DNA of 64,000 bases from Typha latifolia (Eukaryota; Streptophyta; Magnoliopsida; Poales; Typhaceae): the NCBI GenBank assembly GCA_019914945.1, contig CM034108.1:7264001-7328000 (forward strand), given 5' to 3'. The notes under the pieces are model-generated. The model was not told where the DNA came from, searched no databases, and worked only from the letters and a program-made list of their open reading frames with translations. The first letter of the stretch is position 1. Every line of letters starts with the position of its first letter. Made by a program: the position numbers and the translations under genes. Positions 1 to 11,245 of the stretch are shown here, one piece after another.

Positions 1-1000
1 AAGTTATTTGCCAAATTTACAAAATGTGAGTTCTGGCTAGATCAGGTGGTCTTCCTAGGACATGTAGTATCACAGGAAGGGATCAGTGTGGATCAGTCCA
101 AAATAGATGCTGTATTGAAATGGAGTCAACAAACTAATATCACGGAAGTGCGTAATTTTCTTGGTCTGGCTGAATATTATAGGAGGTTTGTAGAAGGATA
201 TGCAAAGATAGCTATGCCTCTTACCAGGTTGACTCGGAAGAATCAAAGGTTTGAGTGGAATGAAGAGTGTGAAAATAGTTTTCAAGAATTAAAAATAAGA
301 TTAACTTGTGCACCAATTCTGATTATTCCTTCTAGTGGAATAGGATTTCAAGTGTATTGTGATGCCTCACGTAAATGATTAGGTTGTGTTTTAATGCGAG
401 AATGGTAATGTAGTGGCTTATACATCTAGGCGGTTAAAAGATTATGAACAGAATTATCCTACTCATGATTTGGAGTTGGCTCTTTGTAGTGTTTGCTTTA
501 AAGATTTGGCGACACTATCTATATGGGGAAAAATGTGAAATTTTTACAGATCATAAAAGTCTTAAATATTTGTTTACTCAGAAAGAACTTAATTTGTGGC
601 AAAGGAGATGGTTGGAATTAGTGAAGGATTATGATTGTACCATAAATTATCATCTAGGTAAATTAAATGTTGTTGCGAGATGCCTTAAGTAGGAAGTCAC
701 CGGGAGTCTAGCATTTTTAATTACCCAACAAACTATGATACTTGAGGATCTGCAAAGGCTAGAAGTTCTAATTGTGGCCAAGGGTGGTAGAGTTGGCTTA
801 CTTGCACAATTTACTGTCAAACCTTCATTGATAGATAGAATTAGTGCATCTCGGAGACCGATATTAAGGCTATGCAAATTGTGAAAGATGTACGAAATTC
901 CAAAGAAACCAGATTTCTCTATAGACTCTATCGGGATACTTGCGTTTTAGAGGCAGATTATATGTTTCTAATTGTGAAGACTTAGAAATGAGATTTTAAA
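1..1000 (+). pseudogene. Gypsy pol fragment, copy 1: RT tail, RNase H and linker
   Basis: The reading begins inside the reverse transcriptase ([19 protein letters not shown]) and continues through the RT connection ([12 protein letters not shown]) into RNase H ([18 protein letters not shown]). This copy is in frame around 45 where copy 2 is shifted. It then shares with copy 2 a break just after the DASRK motif (about 376), and it has private shifts near 855, 893 and 941. The linker before integrase can be read only across several frames. It belongs to the same polyprotein as the integrase downstream. It is non-functional. Confidence 0.85.
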
Positions 1001-1009
1001 TGAAGCTCA

Positions 1010-2186
1010 TACTTCTGCTTATGCTATGCACCCCTGGGAACAAAAATGTATCATGAGTTGAAGAAGAAATTCTGGTGGAAAGGAAGGAAAAGAAATATTG
1101 GAGAATTTGTGGCTAAGTGTTTGACTTGTCAGCAAGTCAAGATTGAGCACCAAAGGCCTGCAGGCGCACTACAACCTTTGCAGATTCCTGAATGGAAATG
1201 GGAACTTATTAATATGGATTTTGTTACAGTATTACCAAAGAAACAGAAAGGGAAGAATGCAATTTGGGTGATTATTGATAGACTAGCCAAATCAGCACAC
1301 TTTTTACCAGTTAGTACTACTGATTCAATGGAAAAGTTAGCTATCTTGTTTAGAGATGAAATTTTTGCTCACCATGGAATTTCTGTTAGTATTACTTCAG
1401 ATAGAGATCCTCGTTTTGTGTCTAGATTTTGGAAGCAATTTCATCGCCTTTTTGGAACAAAACTACAATTTAGTACAGCTTATCATCCTCGGATGTATGG
1501 TCAATCCGAACGTACTATTCAATCATTAGAGGATATGTTGAGAGCATGTGTAATTGATTATGGATTAGGTTGGGACAAATATTTACCATTGATAGAGTTT
1601 GCTTATAATAACAGCTATCATGCTAGCATTGGTATGCCTCCCTATGAAGCATTATGTGGCAAGAAATGCAGATCACCAATTGATTGGGAAGAACATATGA
1701 AGGTGGCACAAAGTAGATAGAAAAGTTATGCTGATAATAGGAGGCGTGATTTGGAGTTTCGGGTTGGGGACAAAGTATTCTTAAGAGTTTCAACTTGGAA
1801 GGGTGTGTTTCGCTTTGGAAAAAAAAGGAAAGTTAAGTCCTAGGTATATAGGACCTTATGATATTCTTGGACGAGTGGGGCCTGTAGCTTATAGAGTAGC
1901 TTTACTCCTTGACTTAGCACAAATTCATAATATGTTCCATGTGTCAGTACTAAGGAAATATATATCGATCCTTCGCATGTGATTCATTATGAACCGATTC
2001 AGCTGCAGCAAAATTTATCATATGAAGAGCAAACAGAAAGTCCTTGCTATAAGAGATAAAGTACTAAGAACAAAAGTTATACCATTAGTAAAAATCCTCT
2101 AGAGACATCATGCAGTAGAAGAGGCTTCTTGGGAACGTGAAGATAAGATACGATCCAAATATCCAGAATTGTTTAGAGGTATGTAA
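1010..2186 (+). pseudogene. Gypsy integrase and C-terminal tail, copy 1
   Basis: An integrase reading with its zinc-binding CLTCQ, catalytic-core NMDFVT and TSDRDPRF, and the glutamate of GQSERT, open from 1046 to 1720. The usual HPQTDGQSE stretch is altered to HPRMYGQSE, unlike copy 2. A TAG at 1718 interrupts the reading where related elements have a sense codon; copy 2 has the same TAG. After it the tail reads VGDKVFLRVSTWKGV and, across one shift, IGPYDILGRVGPVAYR, then the chromodomain-like end WEREDKIRSKYPELFRGM with stop at 2184. Confidence 0.85.
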
Positions 2187-2209
2187 ATTTCGAGGTCGAA
2201 ATTTTTTAT

Positions 2210-2225
2210 AAGGGGGGAAGGAAAA
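2210..2225 (+). other. Polypurine tract before LTR
   Basis: A purine-only run (AAGGGGGGAAGGAAAA) lies directly before the TG that opens the LTR, the expected position for the plus-strand primer. The same tract stands before the LTR of copy 2. Confidence 0.8.
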
Positions 2226-3493
2226 TGTAATAACCCAAGGTTTAAAAAAAAATTTCTACACTTTTATATATATATATATATATGCACCATTAGTTTAGCT
2301 TAGTTAATTTAATGTATTTAGGTTATACAAATTAAATATAATTATATCATAGTTAGTATATAGTTCTAATTATATTATGTTTAGCAAAATACCTACAATA
2401 TAAATTACTATTTTAATCCTAAGTAGGTAATAGTAATTATTAGGGTTATGTACGTATATTCTTACGTAATTAATTGCAGTAACTTAATTATCAGAGAGAA
2501 TAATAGATAGATAAAATATATTTTAAATACATTATTAAATAATATAATTATGATTAATAAATAACAAAAACAAATATAGAAATGAAGAGTACATAATTAC
2601 AACAAGAAACTATCCTTTTGTCGGGTTAATTTTAATTAATAGACAAGACTAACATATTTGTTATAAATAATTTCAGATCCCGACCCCTCTGTTCAAGACC
2701 CTGTGGACCTAGCAATCGAGGCTTGATCGTTATCGTAGCAGCGTGAACGAGTGGTGGTTCGGTATTTACAGTGGGGTGAGTAGTCTTATCCCCTAGACGC
2801 CTTTCTCAAATTAGGTTATATTATATCTTATGTATATGCATGTTTTGGCCTCCAGCATGATTATATGACTTTACCTATTGATGATTACAATCGAACATAT
2901 TTTATCATGCATTTGATTATGCTGATCTGGGATATGGGTACATTGGTGATATATATAGAGATGATTAGAGATGATTCTACTATTATGATTGTATACCGAG
3001 TTGATCTGGAGCATGAGTATGCATGTAATATATTAGCATGAGTATGCATGTGTTGACGATACAGTTGGAGACTACATTGCATCATTTTCTCTTGATTCCT
3101 ATTCCACCTAAATTCTGTTATGCATTGACTTATTATCGTATCTGGATATATGCATATGATCTGTCATTTAGAAGGAAAGCATGAAATGTGATTGATAGGA
3201 TAGTTGATAGAAAGCGTGAGGATACCCGAGTGGGCGTGAGGGTTAGGATGCGCTTGGTGGATGATTGATCTCTCAACATAGTCGCGATCCTATTGGCCTT
3301 ACGTCCGAGGTCGTTAGTCTATGTGCACAGTAGACATTCGGACACATGCCATTCGCTAGGGCATATGTGATAAGTTATCCTCACAAGATTTCTATCAGCT
3401 AGAAGGGTGCCCTGTCTGGATGGATGCTGATACCCTTAGCGGATGGCAGGGTATGATTATATTTGAGATACTCCTTGCGGATGGCAGAGTATG
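2226..3493 (+). repeat. Truncated Tekay-type LTR, shared between tandem copies
   Basis: Begins TGTAATAACCCAAGG and aligns almost base for base with the LTR at 7834, including the TA microsatellite near 2265 and the GTGAGTAGTC block near 2775. At 3493 the match stops (the equivalent position in the full LTR is 9100) and gag-like sequence follows at once. The missing 937 bp, the primer site and the 5' leader were lost in one deletion. Confidence 0.85.
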
Positions 3494-4466
3494 AATTTGA
3501 TCATTTCTACAGAAAGATCCCACCCCGTCGCAGAGGTTCACAGTCCTAGGGTGACCTCCATAACTGAGGCCACTACTGAGACCCTAGAAGTTCTTCCATC
3601 TGTAGAGGAGCGTGATCTTATTTCGCGCCTCCTGGACAGTCAAGAAGGACTTATTGAAGAAATCCTTCGAGGTAGAGGAGCTGGCATATCAGCATAGAGC
3701 TCTGAGCCGCCTCTTATAGCGGGCATCACCTTAAATGAAGCAGAGTACGAGGTCAAATTTAATGATTTAGCCCTCTTTGTACCCCCACCAAGTTCCAAAT
3801 GAAGCGGCAAGAACTCGACGCTTCAAGCATGGGCTGAATTATGCTATACGTCAGAGCTTGGAGCTAGCAGGCCTCATCCCTTATGCTGATACAGTAGAGA
3901 GGGCTATGGCACTCGAGGGGGTGATTCAGGAGAAGAGGGCTATGGAAGCTCGGCGATCTGGGACACAGTCTGGGCGAGGCGGGAGTTCTAGAGTTCCTTC
4001 TATTAGCCAGAGCCTATCGCCTTCGCAGTCGCAGCGTCGCCTTTCTTACCATCCTTATCGGGGAAGTTCCAGTGCTGGTTCATCTACTAACAAATCCAAT
4101 TCACGAGGATCTGGAGGACTTAGCCAAGCAGTGTCTCAGGTTAGTGTGACTGGACCACTTTCTAGGGGCAGAGGAAGTGGATTTGTTGGTGGATCACCAG
4201 TGAGGAGTCGTAGCTATTTCGGGTGTGGGAAGTTTGGGCATCATCTTCGAGATTGCCCCAACCCACATTTATGCTACGAGTGTGGGCAGCCTAGTCATAT
4301 CCATCGTGATTGTCCACGCGCCGCCACCGCCCCAATTTTTCCTACTGCAGCATCTTCTAGAACTGCACCTCTTGGGGTTTCTTCTGCAGCTGGTCGAGGC
4401 AGAGGAGTTGTTAGAGTAGGTCCCTCTCAACCTAGGCGTATGGAGGTGGCCAGATCTTCGCGATGA
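3494..4466 (+). pseudogene. Gypsy gag (capsid and zinc knuckles), 5'-truncated
   Basis: Capsid-like text (KFNDLALFVP, then VPNEAARTRRFKHGLNYAIR) with a small shift near 3777, followed by a Ser/Gly/Arg-rich linker and two CCHC-type knuckles. The first (YFGCGKFGHHLRDC) has lost its first cysteine; the second reads CYECGQPSHIHRDC. The N-terminus is missing because the deletion that truncated the upstream LTR ends here. Gag would package the element RNA into cytoplasmic virus-like particles. The 3' end overlaps the protease frame by four bases. Confidence 0.8.
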
Positions 4467-5035
4467 CGGAGCACGACGCTTTAGCATCCAATGATGTGGC
4501 CACAGGTACTCTGAATTTATTTTCTCATACAGCAAGAGTTTTATTTGATCCGGGTGCCACACATTCCTTTATTTCAAGTTCTTTTGCTTGCCATGCTGAT
4601 ATGCTAATGGAACCTTTAGAGGATATTCTGTTGATTGCCACACCAGTAGGAGAGACAGTTGTTATTGATTCGGCTTATAAATCTTGCACAGTTAGATTTG
4701 GGGATAGGGAGTTCAAAGTAAATTGTGATGTTATCTTGGGGATGGATTGGTTAGCTGCATATCATGCCAACATAGATTGCTATAAAAAGGAAATTGTGAT
4801 GAATTTAGCTGATGGAGCAGAATATAGAATTAAGGGTAATAAATCTAGCAACCCTATGAAGATAATCTCTGCATTTGAAGCTTGTAGGTTACTAAATAAA
4901 GGATGTACAGGTGTCTTAGCTAGTCTGTCGGGGGATACTGATAAACAAATTAAATTAGAAGATGTCCGAGTTGTTATAGAGTTTCCTGATGTTTTCCCAG
5001 ATGATCTCCCGGGATTACCCTGGACAGGGAAGTAA
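4463..5035 (+). pseudogene. Gypsy aspartic protease and RT N-terminal linker
   Basis: The active-site motif FDPGATHSFIS lies about 30 residues into a 190-codon frame, followed by DVILGMDWLAAYHANIDC, typical of the retropepsin in plant chromoviruses. The frame then runs into the RT linker ([13 protein letters not shown]) and is thrown off near 5017 by an apparent one-base shift; the continuation ([20 protein letters not shown]) is in another frame. The role would be gag-pol maturation. It is inactive as a polyprotein because of the shift. Confidence 0.85.
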
Positions 5036-5690
5036 ACTTTTCAATTGATTTAGCTCCTGATACTTCACCTATTTCTAAAGCTCCCTATAGAATGGCACCA
5101 ATAGAATTGAAGGAACTTAAGGTACAGTTGGAAGAACTACTACTGAAAGGCTTCATAAGACCTAGTGTCTCTCCTTGGGGAGCACCTATTCTTTTTGTTA
5201 AGAAGAAGGATGGGACACTCAGGTTGTGTATAGACTATAGACAACTGAACCAAGTGACAATAAAAAATAAATATCCTCTACCTCGCATTGATGATTTGTT
5301 TGATCGTTAAAGAGAGCTAGAGTATTCTCTAAAATAGACTTGAGGACTGGTTATCATTAGTTAAAAGTCTCGTGAGGAGGATATTTCTAAAACCTGCTTT
5401 TCGTACTAGATACGGACATTATGAGTTTTTGGTCATGCCATTTTGATTGACAAATGCTCCAGCTGTTTTCATGGACCCGATGAATAGAGTTTTTCAACCT
5501 TATTTGGATCAATTTGTAATAATTTTTATTGATGATATACTAATATATTCAGCTAGTGAGGAAGAACATGAGTATCACTTGAGGTTAATTCTCCGTATAT
5601 TGAGAGAAAAGAAGTTATTTGCCAAATTTACAAAATGTGAGTTCTGGCTAGATCGGTGGTCTTCCTAGGACATGTAGTATCACAGAAGGG
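5036..5690 (+). pseudogene. Gypsy reverse transcriptase, frameshifted
   Basis: Recognisable blocks are [52 protein letters not shown] and the catalytic FIDDILIYS near 5530 (the YXDD-box equivalent). Frame breaks occur around 5310, 5360-5450 and 5655. At 5655 this copy lacks the base that keeps copy 1 open. It would copy element RNA into DNA. The gene is dead as it stands. Confidence 0.85.
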
Positions 5691-6600
5691 ATCGGTGTGG
5701 ATCAGTCCAAAATAGATGCTGTATTGAAATGGAGTCAACAAACTAATATCACGGAAGTGCGTAATTTTCTTGGTCTGGCTGAATATTATAGGAGGTTTGT
5801 AGAAGGATATGCAAAGATAGCTATGCCTCTTACCAGGTTGACTCGGAAGAATCAAAGGTTTGAGTGGAATGAAGAGTGTGAAAATAGTTTTCAAGAATTA
5901 AAAATAAGATTAACTTGTGCACCAATTCGATTATTCCTTCTAGTGGAATAGGATTTCAAGTGTATTGTGATGCCTCACGTAAATGATTAGGTTGTGTTTT
6001 AATGCGAGAATGGTAATGTAGTGGCTTATACATCTAGGCGGTTAAAAGATTATGAACAGAATTATCCTACTCATGATTTGGAGTTGGCTGCCGTAGTGTT
6101 TGCTTTAAAGATTTGGCGACACTATCTATATGGGGAAAAATGTGAAATTTTTACAGATCATAAAAGTCTTAAATATTTGTTTACTCAGAAAGAACTTAAT
6201 TTGTGGCAAAGGAGATGGTTGGAATTAGTGAAGGATTATGATTGTACCATAAATTATCATGTAGGTAAATTAAATGTTGCTGCGTATGCCTTAAGTAGGA
6301 AGTCACCGGGAGTCTAGCATTTTTAATTACCCAACAAACTATGATACTTGAGGATCTGCAAAGGCTAGAAGTTCTAATTGTGGCCAAGGGTGGTAGAGTT
6401 GGCTTACTTGCACAATTTACTGTCAAACCTTCATTGATAGATAGAATTAGTGCATCTCAGAAGACCGATATTAAGGCTATGCAAATTGTGAAAGATGTAC
6501 GAATTCCAAAGAAACCAGATTTCTCTATAGACTCTATCGGGATACTGCGTTTTAGAGGCAGATTATATGTTTCTAATTGTGAAGACTTAGAAATGAGATT
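5691..6600 (+). pseudogene. Gypsy RT connection, RNase H and linker, copy 2
   Basis: Reads [19 protein letters not shown], then after a break near 5930 the RNase H text [20 protein letters not shown] and [11 protein letters not shown]. The frame loss after the DASRK motif (5980-6015) is shared with copy 1, so it predates the duplication. The linker before integrase (QKTDIKAMQIVKDVRIPKKP) is open here but broken in copy 1. Confidence 0.8.
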
Positions 6601-7326
6601 TTAAATGAAGCTCATACTTCTGCTTATGCTATGCACCCCGGGGGAACAAAAATGTATCATGAGTTGAAGAAGAAATTCTGGTGGAAAGGAAGGAAAAGAA
6701 ATATTGGAGAATTTGTGGCTAAGTGTTTGACTTGTCAGCAAGTCAAGATTGAGCACCAAAGGCCTGCAGGCGCACTACAACCTTTGCAGATTCCTGAATG
6801 GAAATGGGAACTTATTAATATGGATTTTGTTACAAGATTACCAAAAGAAACGAAAGGGAAGAATGCAATTTGGGTGATTATTGATAGACTAGCCAAATCA
6901 GCACACTTTTTACCAGTTAGTACTACTGATTCAATGGAAAAGTTAGCTATCTTGTTTAGAGATGAAATTTTTGCTCACCATGGAATTTCTGTTAGTATTA
7001 CTTCAGATAGAGATCCTCGTTTTGTGTCTAGATTTTGGAAGCAGTTTCATCAGTCTTTTGGAACAAAACTACAATTTAGTACAGCTTATCATCCTCAGAC
7101 AGATGGTCAATCTGAACGTACTATTCAATCATTAGAGGATATGTTGAGAGCATGTGTAATTGATTATGGATTAGGTTGGGACAAATATTTACCATTGATA
7201 GAGTTTGCTTATAATAACAGCTATCATGCTAGCATTGGTATGCCTCCCTATGAAGCATTATGTGGCAAGAAATGCAGATCACCAATTGATTGGGAAGAAC
7301 ATATGAAGGTGGCACAAAGTAGATAG
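6601..7326 (+). pseudogene. Gypsy integrase core, copy 2
   Basis: The best-preserved domain of the array. It has the HHCC region (EAHTSAYAMHPGG, then CLTCQQ), the first catalytic Asp in NMDFVTRLPK, the second in TSDRDPRF and, 35 residues further, the Glu of TDGQSERT. The D,D35E core is therefore intact in sequence. A TAG at 7324 ends it where relatives continue with Gln or a similar residue, and copy 1 has the identical stop. Upstream pol is broken, so autonomous activity is not expected. Confidence 0.85.
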
Positions 7327-7794
7327 AAAAGTTATGCTGATAATAGGAGGCGTGATTTGGAGTTTCAGGTTGGGGACAAAGTATTCTTAAGAGTTTCAAC
7401 TTGGAAGGGTGTGTTTCGCTTTGGAAAAAAAGGAAAGTTAAGTCCTAGGTATATAGGACCTTATGATATTCTTGGACGAGTGGGGCCTGTAGCTTATAGA
7501 GTAGCTTTACTCCTTGACTTAGCACAAATTCATAATGTGTTCCATGTGTCAGTACTAAGGAAATATATATCAGATCCTTCGCATGTGATTCATTATGAAC
7601 CAGTTCAGCTGCAGCAAAATTTATCATATGAAGAGCAGCCTGTGAAAGTCCTTGCTATAAGAGATAAAGTACTAAGAACAAAAGTTATACCATTAGTAAA
7701 AATCCTCTAGAGACATCATGCAGTAGAAGAGGCTTCTTGGGAACGTGAAGATAAGATACGATCCAAATATCCAGAATTGTTTAGAGGTATATAA
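7327..7794 (+). pseudogene. Integrase C-terminus with chromodomain-like tail, copy 2
   Basis: Continues after the TAG as SYADNRRRDLEFQVGDKVF, LSPRYIGPYDILGRVGP and HNVFHVSVLRKY (the GPY/F module). After a TAG near 7708 it reads RHHAVEEASWEREDKIRSK and ends at the TAA at 7792. This WEREDK-type ending is characteristic of Tekay/Del chromoviruses, whose tail may help target heterochromatin. Confidence 0.75.
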
Positions 7795-7817
7795 ATTTCG
7801 AGGTCGAAATTTTTTAT

Positions 7818-7833
7818 AAGGGGGGAAGGAAAA
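7818..7833 (+). other. Polypurine tract before 3' LTR
   Basis: Purine run AAGGGGGGAAGGAAAA immediately before the LTR TG, identical in layout to the tract at 2210. Confidence 0.8.
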
Positions 7834-10037
7834 TGTAATAACCCAAGGTTTAAAAAAAAATTTCTACACTTTTATATATATATATATATATGCACCATTA
7901 GTTTAGCTTAGTTAATTTAATGTATTTAGGTTATACCAATTAAATATAATTATATCATAGTTAGTATATAGTTCTAATTATATTATGTTTAGCAAAATAC
8001 CTACAATATAAATTACTATTTTAATCCTAAGTAGGTAATAGTAATTATTAGGGTTATGTACGTATATTCTTACGTAATTAATTGCAGTAACTTAATTATC
8101 GTAGAGAATAATAGATAGATAAAATATATTTTAAATACATTATTAAATAATATAATTATGATTAATAAATAACAAAAACAAATATAGAAATGAAGAGTAC
8201 ATAATTACAACAAGAAACTATCCTTTTGTCGGGTTAATTTTAATTAATAGACAGACTAACATATTTGTTATAAATAATTTCAGATCCCGACCCTCTGTTC
8301 AAGACCCCGTGGACCTAGCAATCGAGGCTTGATCGTTATCGTAGCAGCGTGAACGAGTGGTGGTTCGGTATTTACAAGTGGGGTGAGTAGTCTTATCCCC
8401 TAGACGCCTTTCTCAAATTAGGTTATATTATATCTTATGTATATGCATGTTTTGGCCTCCAAAGATGATTATATGACTTTACCTATTGATGATTACAAAT
8501 AACATATTTTATCATGCATTTGATTATGCTGATCTAGGATATGGGTACATTGGTGATATATATAGAGATGATTAGAGATGATTCTACTGTTATGATTGTA
8601 TATCGAGTTGATTTGTAGCATGAGTATGTATGTAATATATTAGCATGAGTATGCATGTGTTGACGATACAGTTGGAGACTACATTGCATCATTTTCTCTT
8701 GATTCCTATTCCACCTAAATTCCTGTTATGTATTGACTTATTATCGTACTGGATACATGCATATGATCTGTCATTTAGAAGGAAAGCATGAAATGTGATT
8801 GATAGGATAGTTGATAGAAAGCGTTAGGATACTCGAGTGGCCGCGAGGGTTAGGACGCGCTTGGTGGATGATTGATCGCTCGACATAGTCACGATCCTGT
8901 TGGCCTTACGTCCGAGGTCGTTAGTCTATGTGCGCAGCAGACATTCAGACACATGCCGTTCGCTAGGGCATATGTGGCGAGTTATCCTCACGAGATTTCT
9001 ATCAGCTAGAAGGGTGCCCGGTCTGGATGGATATTGATACCCTTAGCAGATGGCAGGGTATGATTATATTTGAGATACTCCTTACGGATGGCAGAGTATG
9101 CTCGGAGCCTTCGGGCATGATGTTGAGACCGGGTGCCGAGTGTTGACTGTGCATAGTGGTCTAGTATGATGATATGATACCGAGATGTCGGTGATGATTG
9201 TGATGTTGAGAAATGCATATTATTTTATTATCATTTGGTTATCTAATTATCAAGTGATCAATATGCATCATATATAGTTGTATTTGATATCATAGTATGG
9301 TCATGATCGACATGCATCATTTGTCATATTGGAGAGAGAGTTATGATGATGGTATGACTTAGAAATTTATTTATACATTGTCGAGGATTATGTATTTTAT
9401 CAGTTATGACATGACATGTTATCTATTTTTCACTTATGTATTATTGATGAACATTCATATACTCATTCATAGCATGATGCTCTTTCTGATTCATATTATC
9501 CAGTACTTGATTTACTCTTTGTTTCACATCACTGATTCGGGGTAAGGTCTATTCACTGAGCCTTTAGCTCATGACTCTCTTATTTCCTCTTTTCCAAAAA
9601 CCCAGGTGAACGAGAGGAGCAGGATACTCCCTTAGAGGTCTTGCCGGTGAGTGGGGAGTAGAGTGTGGTTAGTATTATACGCCAGAAGAGTTATCTTATC
9701 TGATGTAATAGTTGACATCCTCTAAAGTGTATTTGTATTATTGTCTTATATTTTAGCAGGTGACATTGTACTTGTATAATTACGTATATACCACTATTGT
9801 GTATATGTAGTTGTGAAAAGCTTTTGATGATGTGTTGTGGCCAGTGTGGGACCCATGTAAGGTTATTTGTACGCTGTTGACAGTTAGACTTGAGTTATTC
9901 TTAGTTTAAATATTGTGGATAAAATCATGATGTTACTAGAGGTTTATTTGATTGTTAGTATCTAACCGAATGGTCAGGTGCTATCCATGTGCCGTGTGGG
10001 CTCATGCCATGTACGTGTTTAGAGTTTGGGTGTCACA
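7834..10037 (+). repeat. Full-length Tekay-type LTR
   Basis: About 2.2 kb, opening TGTAATAACCC and closing GGGTGTCACA. It carries a TA-rich stretch near 7876, the shared GTGAGTAGTC block near 8383, and a 3' third containing GGGTAAGGTCTATTCACTGA that also occurs in the solo LTR at 12457. Sequence to the right (CACAA...) is unrelated reverse-strand gag. The expected TSD partner lies outside the window. Confidence 0.85.
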
Positions 10038-10410
10038 CACAAGGTGGAGGTCGACGATCTAGTTGGGCAACAACTAGTGGTGGAGCCATAGAAGCGGTAG
10101 CCATGGCTGGTTCTTCCTCATTGTTCCTAGGCAGAATGCTACCTTGATTAACTTCCCCACTGTTGATATGCTCTAGGGTATGCCTTGGAAGATTTTGGTT
10201 CATGTCCACCAAGGTTGCCTTGATCTCTAGCATCGTTTGTGCCACGAGCACCAAGGTTTGTGAGAGATCGAAAGGGCCTTTCGTTCATCCTTGCAAACTT
10301 TGAGGGGATGGTGATCTTAATGGAGCCATGTGGTCTGTCTCCAAGCCTTGGTCGCTTGTTTGCTTTGCGCCTTCGATCTGGTGGTAGCCATTATGATCCA
10401 AGGAACGTTG
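10038..10410 (-). pseudogene. Reverse-strand gypsy gag 5' fragment
   Basis: Read on the minus strand from the primer site at 10422 leftward, the text includes MLEIKATLVDMNQNLPRH and EEEPAMATASMAPPLVV, a gag-leader-like composition with no conserved catalytic domain. It is cut at 10037 by the Tekay-type LTR. Identification rests mainly on its position just after a primer-binding site and LTR. Confidence 0.5.
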
Positions 10411-10422
10411 GCTTTGATACCA
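10411..10422 (-). other. tRNA-Met primer-binding site (reverse strand)
   Basis: The minus strand reads TGGTATCAAAGC, one mismatch from the canonical initiator tRNA-Met primer site, and lies two bases after an LTR ending in CA. Confidence 0.7.
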
Positions 10423-10424
10423 GT

Positions 10425-11007
10425 TGAGGATGTGTCTTTCGAGAAAAGCTGCGGATAATCTAACTGTTGGATCTTCCAAAATTTTGGATATATTGTCGCC
10501 CTTGAAAAGTGCTTTCCAATGAATCTAAGATCGCAAGGTTTGGATGGCTATATCTTAAAATATCGATCGAACAGTGGCCGAAGGTTAGATAAACCCTAGC
10601 TTAGTAGCCCTTCAATGGCTAGATAGGTGCTAGGTTAATTCCTTGGTGTGAAGGGGGAGAAGTTATTGTAAAAGAGAGGGATTAGGAGTTAGAGGAAGCC
10701 GACCAAAGACTTGGGCGGCGGAAGGAAGGAGGTGGGAGAGGGTGCCAATGGCTAGAGCAAGTAGAGAAGAAGATAAAGGCACAATGCCGTTTCAATTATC
10801 AGATAAACTCCAATTAGGATTTTCTCCACATATTTAAAGAGGCTCACTCTATGGGGCCCATCCATCAAGTTAAAAACCCTAAACAAACCAATATTTTTTG
10901 CCGCAATGATTACCATTCTCTGTCGTTGCGAACGTGTGTAGGCGTTCAAACGACCTCGAACGGGCAAACTGCATTCTCTATTTTTGTGAACGCATGCATG
11001 GTATTCT
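10425..11007 (-). repeat. Reverse-strand LTR fragment with GTTCGAAC-type U3
   Basis: Reading the minus strand, this LTR ends at the CA next to the primer site. It includes AAATATGTGGAG, like the TATA region of the TGATAC LTR family, and a decayed block of GCGTTCGAACGC-like words near 10930-11000. Its start appears truncated, since the usual ATTAAAATAAAATT leader is absent and gag of another copy follows. Confidence 0.6.
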
Positions 11008-11161
11008 CAGTAGTGCTTGCAATAAGGTTGAGGATGAGATGGTTAAGATCAGGGATTTGGGTTGGCACTCCGATAGATGGTGATGAAGTCATTTCCTCGC
11101 GTCGCGCTTCAACCTCGGGTGGAGGTGTGTCCGCTCGAGTTCTTTGAGGAGTTTCTTCCAT
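11008..11161 (-). pseudogene. Reverse-strand gypsy gag N-terminus
   Basis: Starting at the minus-strand ATG at 11161 the text reads METPQRT-like (MEETPQRTRADTPPPEVEAR), similar in character to the gag starts at 40384 and 54271 with their arginine-rich MEST/MENTPRRED openings. It is truncated after about 50 codons by the LTR fragment on its left. A primer site and an LTR lie just upstream on its strand. Confidence 0.55.
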
Positions 11162-11229
11162 GTTGTCTTCATCTTACCTTATTCTGGCCGTGGATCTTGT
11201 TGTAGCCACGGGTGGCCAAGGCTCGGCCT

Positions 11230-11241
11230 GCTCTAATACTA
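11230..11241 (-). other. Degenerate tRNA-Met primer-binding site (reverse strand)
   Basis: The minus strand reads TAGTATTAGAGC, two mismatches from TGGTATCAGAGC, and lies between an LTR end (...CATAACA) and the gag start at 11161. Confidence 0.6.
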
Positions 11242-11245
11242 GAAA

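Larger units (their letters stand above)
1..10037 (+). mobile_element. Tandem Tekay-type Ty3/gypsy array (pol tail - LTR - gag-pol - LTR)
   Basis: Two head-to-tail copies of one gypsy element share the central LTR. Position 1 matches 5612 and the LTR start at 2226 matches 7834, giving a direct repeat of about 5.6 kb. The order gag, protease, RT, RNase H, integrase and the C-terminal integrase tail ending in a WEREDKIRSKYPELF motif fit the Tekay/Del chromovirus clade. The central LTR lost its last 937 bp together with the primer site and the gag start. The left end lies outside the window. The right end at 10037 abuts unrelated reverse-strand gag, so the array probably inserted there. Confidence 0.85.
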
